A DNA stretch of 64,000 nucleotides from Oscillospiraceae bacterium (lineage in GTDB: Bacteria > Bacillota > Clostridia > Oscillospirales > CAG-272), in contig SVSP01000004.1 in assembly GCA_015064255.1 (NCBI GenBank), positions 1 to 64,000 on the forward strand, in the 5' to 3' direction. Position numbers and translations under genes: made by a program. This document shows positions 44,206-53,949 of the stretch, in pieces. The first letter of the stretch is position 1, and each line of letters begins with the position of its first letter. Under the pieces are notes generated by a model. It was not told the DNA's origin. It worked only from the letters and a program-made list of their open reading frames with translations, and searched no databases.

Positions 44206-44693
44206 AATCTACGTTTTTATCAAAACTTAAAGAGATAAAAGGAGTCCGAATAATGCTTTTTTTACTTGTAATCGGCGCTCTGCTGATAATATTCGGAAGC
44301 TTTTTTTCGAAAAAGAGTGCGAAATACGACAGCGAATATACGGGAAGCTTTTCGTACAGCGAATATGAAACCGAGATAGAGGAACGAATAGCAAAAATAG
44401 TTTCCGAAATAGGCGGAATATCGGACGTCAGCGTTATGGTGACTCTTGAAAGTACGGTAAGCTACTCGTACGCGGAAAACAGCAAGGATAAAAACAGCGA
44501 ATACGTTACGATACGCGATAAGGACGGAAATGAAAGCGGCGTGCTACTGTCTGAAAATGCGCCCGGAATAAGAGGCGTTGCAGTTGTATGTAACGGAGGA
44601 GATATTCCCGAAAAGAAACTCGAAATAATCAAAATGGTGAGCGCACTTCTCGGACTTCCGCAAAACAGAGTGTACGTCGGCGGAAGATTCTGA
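44202..44693 (+). CDS. spoIIIAG: Stage III sporulation protein AG
   Basis: 163 residues, GTG start with ACGGAGG upstream. One membrane helix and a ring-building domain (ISDVSVMVTLESTVSYSYAEN, then APGIRGVAVVCNGGDIPEKKLEIIKMVSALLGLP). Forms the large ring of the feeding tube. Confidence 0.93.
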   Translation: MKSTFLSKLKEIKGVRIMLFLLVIGALLIIFGSFFSKKSAKYDSEYTGSFSYSEYETEIEERIAKIVSEIGGISDVSVMVTLESTVSYSYAENSKDKNSEYVTIRDKDGNESGVLLSENAPGIRGVAVVCNGGDIPEKKLEIIKMVSALLGLPQNRVYVGGRF

Positions 44694-44781
44694 AAGATTT
44701 TTATAAAATATAACGTATAATCGGAATATTTAAGGACATAGCCGAATAAATAATAACAAAACAAAGTTTTGGAGGAGAACT

Positions 44782-45402
44782 ATGAAAATCATAAAAACAG
44801 AAAAGCCTGAAAGCACAGAGGTAAGTGAGTACAAAACCTGGAATAAAATAAAGACTGTACTTACAAAAAACGTAAAGCGCAACATCGCGATAGTAAGCAC
44901 ACTCGTGCTTATCGCCGGCGCTGTATATCTAAACTGGATTCTTTTTGCAGACGGCGATGATTATAAGCCCGGTGATTACGTATCCGGCGGTGAAACGGCA
45001 AATAAGGGTGAAAATCAGGGTGACGGCACAACGGCGGGAAACGAAAATGCTGACAGCTATTTCGCACTTGCCGTTATTGACAGAAGCGAAGCACGCGCGG
45101 AAGCTCTTGAAGTGCTTTCAAAAATAACTACAAGCGAAGAAGCAAATGACGAAGCAAAACAGAATGCTTACGCGGAAATGGCGAAGATAGCCGAAGAAAT
45201 AGAATGTGAATCCAACATCGAAACACTTATCAAAGCCAAAGGATTTGAAGAGTGCGTTGTCGTTATCGGAAACGGAAAAGCAAATATCATAGTTTCGGGA
45301 GAAAATCTTCTTGCATCCGAAGTTGCACAGATAAGAGAAATCGTATATACGCAGGCAAATATTTCTCCCGAGAATATTACTATAATAGAAAAAGCCGTAT
45401 AA
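44782..45402 (+). CDS. spoIIIAH: Stage III sporulation protein AH
   Basis: 206 residues. One membrane helix (about 38-57), acidic/Gly linker, and the C-terminal YscJ/FliF-like domain (EECVVVIGNGKANIIVSG, then EVAQIREIVYTQANISPENITIIE) that binds SpoIIQ of the forespore. Last gene of the operon, with its own GGAGGA site after an 88-bp gap. Confidence 0.93.
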   Translation: MKIIKTEKPESTEVSEYKTWNKIKTVLTKNVKRNIAIVSTLVLIAGAVYLNWILFADGDDYKPGDYVSGGETANKGENQGDGTTAGNENADSYFALAVIDRSEARAEALEVLSKITTSEEANDEAKQNAYAEMAKIAEEIECESNIETLIKAKGFEECVVVIGNGKANIIVSGENLLASEVAQIREIVYTQANISPENITIIEKAV

Positions 45403-45441
45403 TTTAATTTTTTGTTTGAATCTGTACATATTATGTGTTTT

Positions 45442-45476
45442 AAAACGGAGAAATTTTAATTTCTCCGTTTTTTCTA
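45442..45476 (+). terminator. Intrinsic terminator of the spoIIIA operon
   Basis: AAACGGAGAAATT/AATTTCTCCGTTT stem followed by TTTCT. Confidence 0.9.
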
Positions 45477-45505
45477 TTGCAAAAAAAAGATATATAATGT
45501 ATAAT
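45477..45505 (+). promoter_or_regulatory. Promoter of the GH43 lipoprotein gene
   Basis: TTGCAA, 17-nt spacer, TATAAT, 75 bp before the start codon. Confidence 0.6.
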
Positions 45506-45579
45506 ATACTAAAATTGCGGTATGAGAATTATAACTGCTTGTACCGTGAAAAACATCAGAAAACGAAAGGATATTTGTT

Positions 45580-47409
45580 ATGAAAAAAAGTGCCCTGTTA
45601 TTAAAAAGGACAATGTGTGTTTTTCTTACGGTAGTTATGCTCCTTTGTTCTTTTGCCGCGTGTAACAAAAAAGAGGAAAAGCCGAATGAAGTAGATAAGG
45701 TAGAAAATATTGTTTTTGCTTCGGCGGGAATCTCGGATTATACAGTTGTGTATGCGGCTGCTGACGGAAGAGTTATAAGACAGATTGCATCTGAAATTTT
45801 ACTCGAAATGAAAAATATAAGTAAAACTGATGTTGTTTTCACTGACGATAGCTCGGAAGCCGTTGAGTGTGAAATACTTGTAGGTAATACAAACCGTCCC
45901 GAAACAGCTACTGCTATCGAAAAGATGGGAGATAGTGAGTACATAATCACTATGATCGGAAAGAAGCTTGTTCTTTATTCCGAAAATGCAGATGCTTATG
46001 AAAAGATGTTTAATTATCTTAAAATTGCAGGATTTACAGATACACAGTTCGCCCTTTCTTCAGACTTTTCATATTCAGCAGATATGATAACCAAGTTTGT
46101 CGCAGACGAAAAGATCGATGGTAATACAAGAATTGATATTACTTTCAACTATAATCATAGTGATGCGCAGGCAGGTATTTTTATCGGACGTGAAGATGAT
46201 CTCGGTATATACGGCTACGACGGATACTGCGTACTTGTAAACGACGGTACAATAACGTTTTACAGAATGGGCGCTAAGCTTGCCAAAATGGGAAGCAAAA
46301 AGATCGGTGATATAAAGAAGGGTAAGGATTTCTCTATCCGTCTTGAAGTCGAAGGAAAGATAGCAAGAGCGTTCTTCCTTGACGATGCTGAAGGCTTCGA
46401 GCCGTGGCCCGAAATCGAGCTTCTCCTTGATAACTGCAGCGGTGCAAGTGTCGGATATATTGAGCTTTCGGGATACGGAACGCAGTATAAGGACTTTTCG
46501 GTAAAATCCTTTGATGCGGAAAAGCCTGCAAATACATATACAAATGCTGTATATGAAAACTATGCAGACCCCGAAGTTCTGTTCTATGACGGTAAATACT
46601 ATCTCTATGGAACAGGCGGATCAGGCGGATATGACGTTCACGTTTCCTCTGACCTTGTAAACTGGAGACAGCAGCCTAAGAAGGCGGTTTCTCCTAACCT
46701 TTGGGGAATAAGCAGTAACTACTGGGCACCCGACGTTGAATATATAAACGGAAAGTTCTATATGGTAGTTACATGTAGTGAGAGCATCGGTATAGCAGTA
46801 AGTGATTCTCCGCTCGGACCGTTCAAGGAATATCACGATAAAGTTCTTTACAAGAGCGCGATAGACGGACATATATTCGTTGATGATGACGGAAAGATAT
46901 ATCTCTATTACGTTCACTTCAATAACGGTAATAATATTGCAGGCGTTCAGCTTGATGAAAATATGAAGCCTATTGAAAGCACTTGGAAGCAGATCATTAC
47001 ACCCGTAGAAGAGTGGGAAACACGTGACGGTAAGATCACCGAAGGTCCGTATATGCTCAAGCATAACGGAATATATTATCTTACATATTCTGGAAGCCAT
47101 TATATCAACCCCGAATATGCGGTAGGATATGCTACCTGTGATACACCTCTCGGTAATTTCGATAAGTATGATCTTAACCCGATAATGGTTGGAACATCTC
47201 AGGTTTACGGTGCGGGACATCACTGCTTTACTACAACCAAAGACGGCAGTCAGCTTATAATAGTTTACCATACACATAAATCCACAAGCACTATACATTC
47301 GAGAAAGGTATGTATAGACCTTGCAAGATTTTCTCCTGTTGAAGGCGATATAGACCGTCTTGAAATCTATGGACCTAATATAACACCTCAGCCCGTTCCC
47401 AATAAGTAA
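45580..47409 (+). CDS. Secreted GH43 lipoprotein with an extra N-terminal beta-sandwich
   Basis: 609 residues. Lipoprotein signal with lipobox FAAC, then a Ser/Asp-rich segment, a concanavalin/DUF1080-like beta-sandwich (about 175-310, IDITFNYNHSDAQAGIFIG) and a C-terminal GH43 propeller (about 315-600). Catalytic residues are visible in YADPEVLF, IDGHIFVDDDGK and ITEGPYML. It probably trims arabinoxylan- or pectin-type chains at the cell surface, while the cytoplasmic GH43 at 22.2 kb acts on imported pieces. Monocistronic, with promoter and terminator. Confidence 0.88.
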   Translation: MKKSALLLKRTMCVFLTVVMLLCSFAACNKKEEKPNEVDKVENIVFASAGISDYTVVYAAADGRVIRQIASEILLEMKNISKTDVVFTDDSSEAVECEILVGNTNRPETATAIEKMGDSEYIITMIGKKLVLYSENADAYEKMFNYLKIAGFTDTQFALSSDFSYSADMITKFVADEKIDGNTRIDITFNYNHSDAQAGIFIGREDDLGIYGYDGYCVLVNDGTITFYRMGAKLAKMGSKKIGDIKKGKDFSIRLEVEGKIARAFFLDDAEGFEPWPEIELLLDNCSGASVGYIELSGYGTQYKDFSVKSFDAEKPANTYTNAVYENYADPEVLFYDGKYYLYGTGGSGGYDVHVSSDLVNWRQQPKKAVSPNLWGISSNYWAPDVEYINGKFYMVVTCSESIGIAVSDSPLGPFKEYHDKVLYKSAIDGHIFVDDDGKIYLYYVHFNNGNNIAGVQLDENMKPIESTWKQIITPVEEWETRDGKITEGPYMLKHNGIYYLTYSGSHYINPEYAVGYATCDTPLGNFDKYDLNPIMVGTSQVYGAGHHCFTTTKDGSQLIIVYHTHKSTSTIHSRKVCIDLARFSPVEGDIDRLEIYGPNITPQPVPNK

Positions 47410-47419
47410 ATAAAATAAA

Positions 47420-47456
47420 AACAGGATATCCGAATTTTTCGGATATCCTGTTTCGT
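47420..47456. terminator. Bidirectional terminator between the GH43 and lipid-kinase genes
   Basis: AACAGGATATCCGAA/TTCGGATATCCTGTT perfect stem with T-rich exit on the plus side and A-rich entry for the minus-strand gene. Confidence 0.85.
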
Positions 47457-47466
47457 TCGTTAATAT

Positions 47467-48318
47467 TTAAGTTACTATTGTAATGGCATTGTGCGCGACT
47501 GAAATTTCAGCATCGGTGCAGTCGATTATCTCACCGTCGGCACATAACTGCATAACGTTATCTAATTTCAGAGCTTTGCATCGCTTGTAGATAAGTATTG
47601 ACTTGTATTTCGGATTTATACTTCCGTCGGGTAAAATATGTAAGCCTTTTTTGTATCCGCCTATGAATTTTGCAAAACGAAGTCGGGATATTTTGCGGAC
47701 AAGCATTACGTCAATTATTCCGTCGTCAAGCTCGGCGTTCGGCGCACAGCAGAATCCGCCGCCGTAATAGCGTCCGTTTGCGATTACGCAGAGAAGATAC
47801 TCGCCTTTTTCGTGTTCAACACTTCCGTCTTCGAGCGTGAATTCAATATCGAATTTTTTACCCAGTTTGTGAAAAACTGTTGCAACAACCCCGATAGCAT
47901 AGGCGATACTTCCGCGTACGAGCTTCATTTTCTTCAGCTTTTCGGTAACCCTTACAACATCACAGTCAAACCCGATGTTTATTATATTAGCACTGTACTT
48001 GTCGTTGAATTTTATAAGGTCTATTTTTTTGCGGATTCCCGGTTCTTTGGGAAGCGATTTTACGAAATCGTTTCCCGTACCGAAGGGAACAACAGTAAGC
48101 TCGGCAAACTCTCCGGCGTTAGCGTTCATTATCGCGTTTACCGATTCGTATACGCTTCCGTCGCCGCCGTAAACTATAACGTGAGTGTCGGGATTCTCTT
48201 TGCATACCTCTTCGATTTTGTGAGTTGCGTCTCCTGCACTTTTGGAGCGATAGCAGATTTCTTCATCTACTTCGAGAGGAGTTTTTTTTGCAGAATTGAT
48301 TATTGTGAAATCGTTCAT
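47467..48318 (-). CDS. Diacylglycerol/lipid kinase (DgkB/YegS family)
   Basis: 283 residues from the ATG at 48318, which follows AGAGGTCG; the track start 39 nt upstream has none. Nucleotide-binding motifs IVYGGDGSVYESVNAI and VPFGTGNDFVKSLP, and the C-terminal domain with GRYYGGGFCCAPNAELDDGIIDV. Such enzymes phosphorylate diacylglycerol or related lipids for phospholipid recycling at the membrane. Confidence 0.88.
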   Translation of the reverse strand: MNDFTIINSAKKTPLEVDEEICYRSKSAGDATHKIEEVCKENPDTHVIVYGGDGSVYESVNAIMNANAGEFAELTVVPFGTGNDFVKSLPKEPGIRKKIDLIKFNDKYSANIINIGFDCDVVRVTEKLKKMKLVRGSIAYAIGVVATVFHKLGKKFDIEFTLEDGSVEHEKGEYLLCVIANGRYYGGGFCCAPNAELDDGIIDVMLVRKISRLRFAKFIGGYKKGLHILPDGSINPKYKSILIYKRCKALKLDNVMQLCADGEIIDCTDAEISVAHNAITIVT

Positions 48319-48452
48319 ATCGACCTCTGTATAGAGTAAAAAATAAATTAACAGCATTATAGCATATTAATGTTAATTTGTCAAATAAAGTATGATAAAA
48401 AAAAGTGTTTTTTGTAAGAAAAACAAAATAATTGTTTTATTTCATTTTTGCC

Positions 48453-48481
48453 TTGACAAAACTGGTCTTTGTGGGTATAAT
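48453..48481 (+). promoter_or_regulatory. Promoter of guaB
   Basis: TTGACA, 17-nt spacer, TATAAT. The leader of about 55 nt shows no riboswitch-like structure. Confidence 0.85.
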
Positions 48482-48486
48482 TATAA

Positions 48487-50007
<1,521 letters not shown>

Positions 50008-50015
50008 ATTTAAGA

Positions 50016-50054
50016 CAAAATCCTCCGCTTTTTTCGAAAAACGGAGGATTTTAA
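50016..50054 (+). terminator. Intrinsic terminator of guaB
   Basis: AAAATCCTCCG/CGGAGGATTTT stem with a T-rich loop. Confidence 0.85.
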
Positions 50055-50092
50055 GTTGCGGTAAAAAATGTGTGTAATATCTTTTAAAAAGG

Positions 50093-50148
50093 TTGACAAA
50101 ATACATCATATTGTGTATAATAATCTTGAAAAATGGTGATTATACACA
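50093..50148 (+). promoter_or_regulatory. pflB promoter with inverted repeat across -10 and start site
   Basis: TTGACA (50093), 17-nt spacer, TATAAT (50116). TGTGTATAAT (50112-50121) is repeated in inverted form as ATTATACACA (50139-50148), centred near the predicted start site. This could be a repressor site or form the 5' end of the leader RNA. Confidence 0.65.
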
Positions 50149-50153
50149 CGATA

Positions 50154-50211
50154 GGGCGGTTCAAGGTACCGACTTTTCGGGTATCCTGAATAAGGATGCC
50201 TTTTGTTTTTA
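50154..50211 (+). promoter_or_regulatory. Candidate transcription attenuator in the pflB leader
   Basis: TTCAAGGTACCGA (50160-50172) can pair with TCGGGTATCCTGAA (50177-50190) in a bulged hairpin. The 3' arm of that hairpin also supplies GGTATCC, which pairs with GGATGCC (50194-50200) to form a 7-bp stem followed by TTTTGTTTTTATTTG, i.e. an intrinsic terminator. The two structures exclude each other, as in riboswitches and protein-controlled attenuators. I do not recognise the family; it lacks the conserved CCGCCTGGGC of the ZTP (pfl) riboswitch. Confidence 0.55.
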
Positions 50212-50241
50212 TTTGACTTTTGTTTTTGAAAGGAAGAAAAA

Positions 50242-52467
50242 ATGAATCAGTGGAGAAATTTTAAAGAAGGCTTATGGAACAGTGAAATCAACGTAAGCGA
50301 TTTTATAAAGAGAAACTATACTCCTTATTTTGGTGATTCCGATTTCCTGCAGGGTACAACCGAACGTACCACTTCGGTAAGAAAAAAAGTTGAGGAGCTT
50401 CTTATAGAAGAAAATAATAAAGGCGGAGTTCTTAATATAGATACCGACCACGTTTCTTCTATACTTTCTCACAAGCCGGGATACGTGGATAAAGAAAAAG
50501 ATATAATCGTCGGACTTCAGACAGACGAGCCTCTTAAGAGAGCAGTAAATCCGTTTGCGGGATACAGAAATGCCGTTCAGGCGTGTCAGGCGTACGGATA
50601 TGAAATAGGCGAAAATATCAATAATGAATTCAAATACCGTACAACACATAATACGGGTGTTTTCAGAGTATATACCGAAACAATGAGAAAAGCAAGACAC
50701 GCAGGTGTTCTTACGGGACTTCCCGATGCATATGCACGCGGAAGAATTATAGGTGACTATCGACGTATAGCACTTTACGGTATGGATTATCTTGTAAAAG
50801 AGCGTGCGCTTGATAAAAAACGTATAAGCGAGCGTGATATGGATGCTTCTACGATTCAGTTGATAGAGGACATCGAAAAACAGCTCGAATTTATGAAACA
50901 GCTTGTAGAAATGGCAAAGGAATACGGTTGTGATATTACGCGCCCTGCGGATAATGCTCACGAAGCAATTCAGTGGCTCTACTTCGGTTATCTTGGCGCG
51001 GTTAAGGAACAGAACGGCGCGGCTAACAGTATCGGACGTATATCGTCGTTTATAGATATTTATATTCAGCGTGATATTGAAGAGGGCGCGCTTGATGAGC
51101 TTCACGCGCAGGAGCTTATTGACGACCTTGTAATAAAAATGCGTCTTGTGCGCCATCTCCGTACACCCGAATATAACAGCCTGTTCGCGGGTGACCCCGT
51201 TTGGGTTACTTGCTCGCTTGCGGGAATGTGTGATGATGGTACTACCTTGGTTACAAAGACCTGTTACAGATTCCTTCAGACTCTTTACAATCTCGGACCG
51301 AGCGCAGAGCCGAATATTACGGTACTTTGGTCGCAAAATCTGCCCGAACCCTTCAAGAAATTCTGTGCAAAGGTATCAATAGATACAGACTCGATACAGT
51401 ATGAAAATGACGATGTTATGCGTAAGGATTTCGGCGACGATTATTCTATCGCTTGCTGCGTTTCCGCTATGAAGACAGGAAAACAGATGCAGTTCTTCGG
51501 TGCGAGATGTAATCTTGCAAAGGTGCTTCTTATGGCGCTCAACGGCGGTAAGGACGAGATATACGGTGAACAGATAGCTCCCGAGGGTAAAATCTTCGAA
51601 GAAGAAGTGCTCGACTATGAACAGGTGCTTGAAGCGTTTAAATATTACGCGGCGTGGATGGCAAAGCTCTACGTAAATACGATGAACGTTATCCACTATA
51701 TGCACGACAGATATGCGTACGAAAGACTTATGATGTCACTTCACGACGTAGAACCCGAAAGACTTATGGCATTCGGAATAAGCGGTCTGAGCGTTCTTAC
51801 GGACAGCCTCAGCGCGATCAAGTATGCGAAAGTTAAGGCGATCAAGGACGAGCGCGGAATAATCGTTGACTTTGAAACAGAGGGCGATTTCCCCAAATAC
51901 GGAAACGATGACGACAGAGTTGACTCGATAGCAAAGTGGATAACAGAATTCTTCTATGCAGAGCTTTGTAAGACAAAGGCATACAGGGGAGCAAAGCACA
52001 CTCTGTCTATCCTTACAATAACCTCAAACGTTGTTTACGGCTCGAAAACAGGCGCCACACCCGACGGAAGAAAGAAAGGCGAGCCCTTTGCACCCGGCGC
52101 TAACCCGATGCACGGACGAGATAAGGAAGGCGCACTTTCATCGCTCAACTCGGTAGCTAAAATATGCTACGATTGCTGTCAGGACGGTATTTCCAATACG
52201 TTTTCGATAACTCCCGATACTCTCGGTGACAGCGACGAAACGAGAGTACAGAATCTTGTGGACGTTCTTGACGGATATTTTGTACAGGATGCTCACCATC
52301 TGAACGTAAACGTACTCAACCGTCAAAAGCTTATAGATGCTATGAACGATCCGACGCTTTATCCTTCACTTACGATAAGAGTAAGCGGATATGCGGTCAA
52401 CTTCAATAAGCTTACGAAGGATAAGCAGCTTGAGGTAATTTCGAGAACATTCCACGAAAAAATGTAA
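50242..52467 (+). CDS. pflB: Formate C-acetyltransferase (pyruvate formate-lyase)
   Basis: 741 residues. The diagnostic cysteine pair is C405-C406 in IACCVSAM and the glycyl radical loop is RVSGYAVNF (Gly716). [24 protein letters not shown] is typical of true PFL. It converts pyruvate and CoA to acetyl-CoA and formate, the main anaerobic pyruvate route. The activase gene follows by 12 bp. GAAAGGA site. Expression is probably controlled by the leader structures upstream. Confidence 0.97.
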   Translation: MNQWRNFKEGLWNSEINVSDFIKRNYTPYFGDSDFLQGTTERTTSVRKKVEELLIEENNKGGVLNIDTDHVSSILSHKPGYVDKEKDIIVGLQTDEPLKRAVNPFAGYRNAVQACQAYGYEIGENINNEFKYRTTHNTGVFRVYTETMRKARHAGVLTGLPDAYARGRIIGDYRRIALYGMDYLVKERALDKKRISERDMDASTIQLIEDIEKQLEFMKQLVEMAKEYGCDITRPADNAHEAIQWLYFGYLGAVKEQNGAANSIGRISSFIDIYIQRDIEEGALDELHAQELIDDLVIKMRLVRHLRTPEYNSLFAGDPVWVTCSLAGMCDDGTTLVTKTCYRFLQTLYNLGPSAEPNITVLWSQNLPEPFKKFCAKVSIDTDSIQYENDDVMRKDFGDDYSIACCVSAMKTGKQMQFFGARCNLAKVLLMALNGGKDEIYGEQIAPEGKIFEEEVLDYEQVLEAFKYYAAWMAKLYVNTMNVIHYMHDRYAYERLMMSLHDVEPERLMAFGISGLSVLTDSLSAIKYAKVKAIKDERGIIVDFETEGDFPKYGNDDDRVDSIAKWITEFFYAELCKTKAYRGAKHTLSILTITSNVVYGSKTGATPDGRKKGEPFAPGANPMHGRDKEGALSSLNSVAKICYDCCQDGISNTFSITPDTLGDSDETRVQNLVDVLDGYFVQDAHHLNVNVLNRQKLIDAMNDPTLYPSLTIRVSGYAVNFNKLTKDKQLEVISRTFHEKM

Positions 52468-52479
52468 CTTGATGCGATT

Positions 52480-53196
52480 ATGAACGGATTTATTCACTCT
52501 TTTGAAAGCCTTGCCGCAGTTGACGGTGCAGGAATAAGATGTGCTGTGTTTATGGCAGGATGTCCGCTTAGATGTGCATACTGCCATAACCCCGATACTT
52601 GGGATATTACAAAAGCGCCCATTCAAATGACGCCGTATGATTTTGTAAAGAAGGTATCAAGATATAAACCTTACTATAAAAAAGACGGCGGCGTTACCTT
52701 CAGCGGCGGAGAGCCACTACTTCAGGCGGAGTTTATAAAGGAATGTGTTTCGCATCTCAAAGAGGCAGGCATAGGGTACGTTATCGATACTTCGGGATAT
52801 ATTCCGCTTGACGATACGGTAAAATACGTACTTAAAGGTGCAGATGCAGTACTGCTTGACCTGAAATTCTGGGATGATGAAAGTTATCTCAAATATACGG
52901 GAAAAAGTATGGAAAATACGCTGAAAACGCTTGATTTTCTTGAGTCGATAAACAAACCGACCGTTATCAGAACTGTCGTCATTCCCGAAATAAACGATAC
53001 AAGGGAAATGATAGAAAAGTATCTTACGCACGTCCGCGATAAGAAATGCGTCAGAAAATACGAGCTTCTTGCTTTTCATACAATGGGCTTTTTTAAGTAC
53101 AGAGAGCTTGGAATAGAAAACAGATTTGCCGATAAAGCTGCGCTTGATAAAAGCACAAAAGAGGAGCTTCAGCACTTTGTTGACTCTTTACTGTAA
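52480..53196 (+). CDS. pflA: Pyruvate formate-lyase activating enzyme
   Basis: 238 residues. Radical SAM cluster motif CPLRCAYC (CxxxCxxC), SAM-binding FSGGEPLLQ, and conserved DTSGY and LLDLKF motifs, matching the short PFL-AE without ferredoxin insert. It makes the glycyl radical on PflB. The start lacks a good SD box, consistent with coupling to pflB. Confidence 0.95.
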   Translation: MNGFIHSFESLAAVDGAGIRCAVFMAGCPLRCAYCHNPDTWDITKAPIQMTPYDFVKKVSRYKPYYKKDGGVTFSGGEPLLQAEFIKECVSHLKEAGIGYVIDTSGYIPLDDTVKYVLKGADAVLLDLKFWDDESYLKYTGKSMENTLKTLDFLESINKPTVIRTVVIPEINDTREMIEKYLTHVRDKKCVRKYELLAFHTMGFFKYRELGIENRFADKAALDKSTKEELQHFVDSLL

Positions 53197-53210
53197 AAAA
53201 TAGAAATAAC

Positions 53211-53246
53211 CACCAAACCACCGCAGTAACAAGCGGTGGTTTGCTT
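53211..53246 (+). terminator. Intrinsic terminator of pflBA
   Basis: AAACCACCGC/GCGGTGGTTT stem followed by GCTTTAA. Confidence 0.75.
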
Positions 53247-53306
53247 TAATATCTGTATATTTTAAATTCAAATGTAAAAATTTTCATCTCAATAAATCCA
53301 CCACAC

Positions 53307-53335
53307 TTGACAATCTCGCGAACGTGTGATATAAT
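53307..53335 (+). promoter_or_regulatory. Promoter of the DUF1836 gene
   Basis: TTGACA, 17-nt spacer, TATAAT. Confidence 0.85.
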
Positions 53336-53370
53336 TTCAGCGTAGTTATTTGAAATATACGGAGGTAAAT

Positions 53371-53946
53371 ATGACATACACAGTAAATCCGGGACTTATT
53401 CCGGGTACGGTACTTAGTAAAAAGGACTTCGGAAATGTAAGCGGTATAGAATTTCTGAATAAGATATTCTTTGTATCAAACGGCGTTATGCTTAATCAGC
53501 TCAGGGATATATCGGGTGTGGACGGCTCTACACTTCAGAACTGGGTAAAGCGAGGCTGGATAGGGAATACCGTAAATAAGAGATATTCAAAGGATCAGCT
53601 TGCGAGAATACTTATAATCAATATGATGAGAAGCTCGATGATGCTTGAGAAGATCGATTATATTCTTCATTATATCAACGGTAATATCGAAGATACAAGC
53701 GACGATATAATACCCGAATCGGAGCTTTACGGATATATATGCGATATATATGATAATTTTACCGATAGCGGACTTCATAAGGTTGAAGATCTTCGCGTAC
53801 TTATTGATAAAGTAACAACAGATAAATACGTTGAGCCTGTCGCAGGTGCAAAAGAAAGACTTGATAAAGCTCTTGAAATAATACTTGTTGCATATTTCGC
53901 ATCAAACGCGGCAGCTCTTGCAAATATTCTCTTTAATGCTCTTTAA
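53371..53946 (+). CDS. DUF1836 HTH-like regulator
   Basis: 191 residues from ATG 53371 (GGAGGT 7 nt upstream). A MerR-like winged HTH is visible at about residues 45-80 (LRDISGVDGSTLQNWVKRGWIGNTVNKRYSKDQLARI). The family (DUF1836) is common in Firmicutes and thought to be DNA-binding. It is 4 bp from the glycosidase-like gene, so it may regulate it. Confidence 0.8.
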   Translation: MTYTVNPGLIPGTVLSKKDFGNVSGIEFLNKIFFVSNGVMLNQLRDISGVDGSTLQNWVKRGWIGNTVNKRYSKDQLARILIINMMRSSMMLEKIDYILHYINGNIEDTSDDIIPESELYGYICDIYDNFTDSGLHKVEDLRVLIDKVTTDKYVEPVAGAKERLDKALEIILVAYFASNAAALANILFNAL

Positions 53947-53949
53947 GAT

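Noticed and set aside
50128-50241. ZTP (pfl motif) riboswitch upstream of pflB
   Set aside because: The conserved CCGCCTGGGC pseudoknot sequence and its partner are absent; another attenuator is proposed instead.
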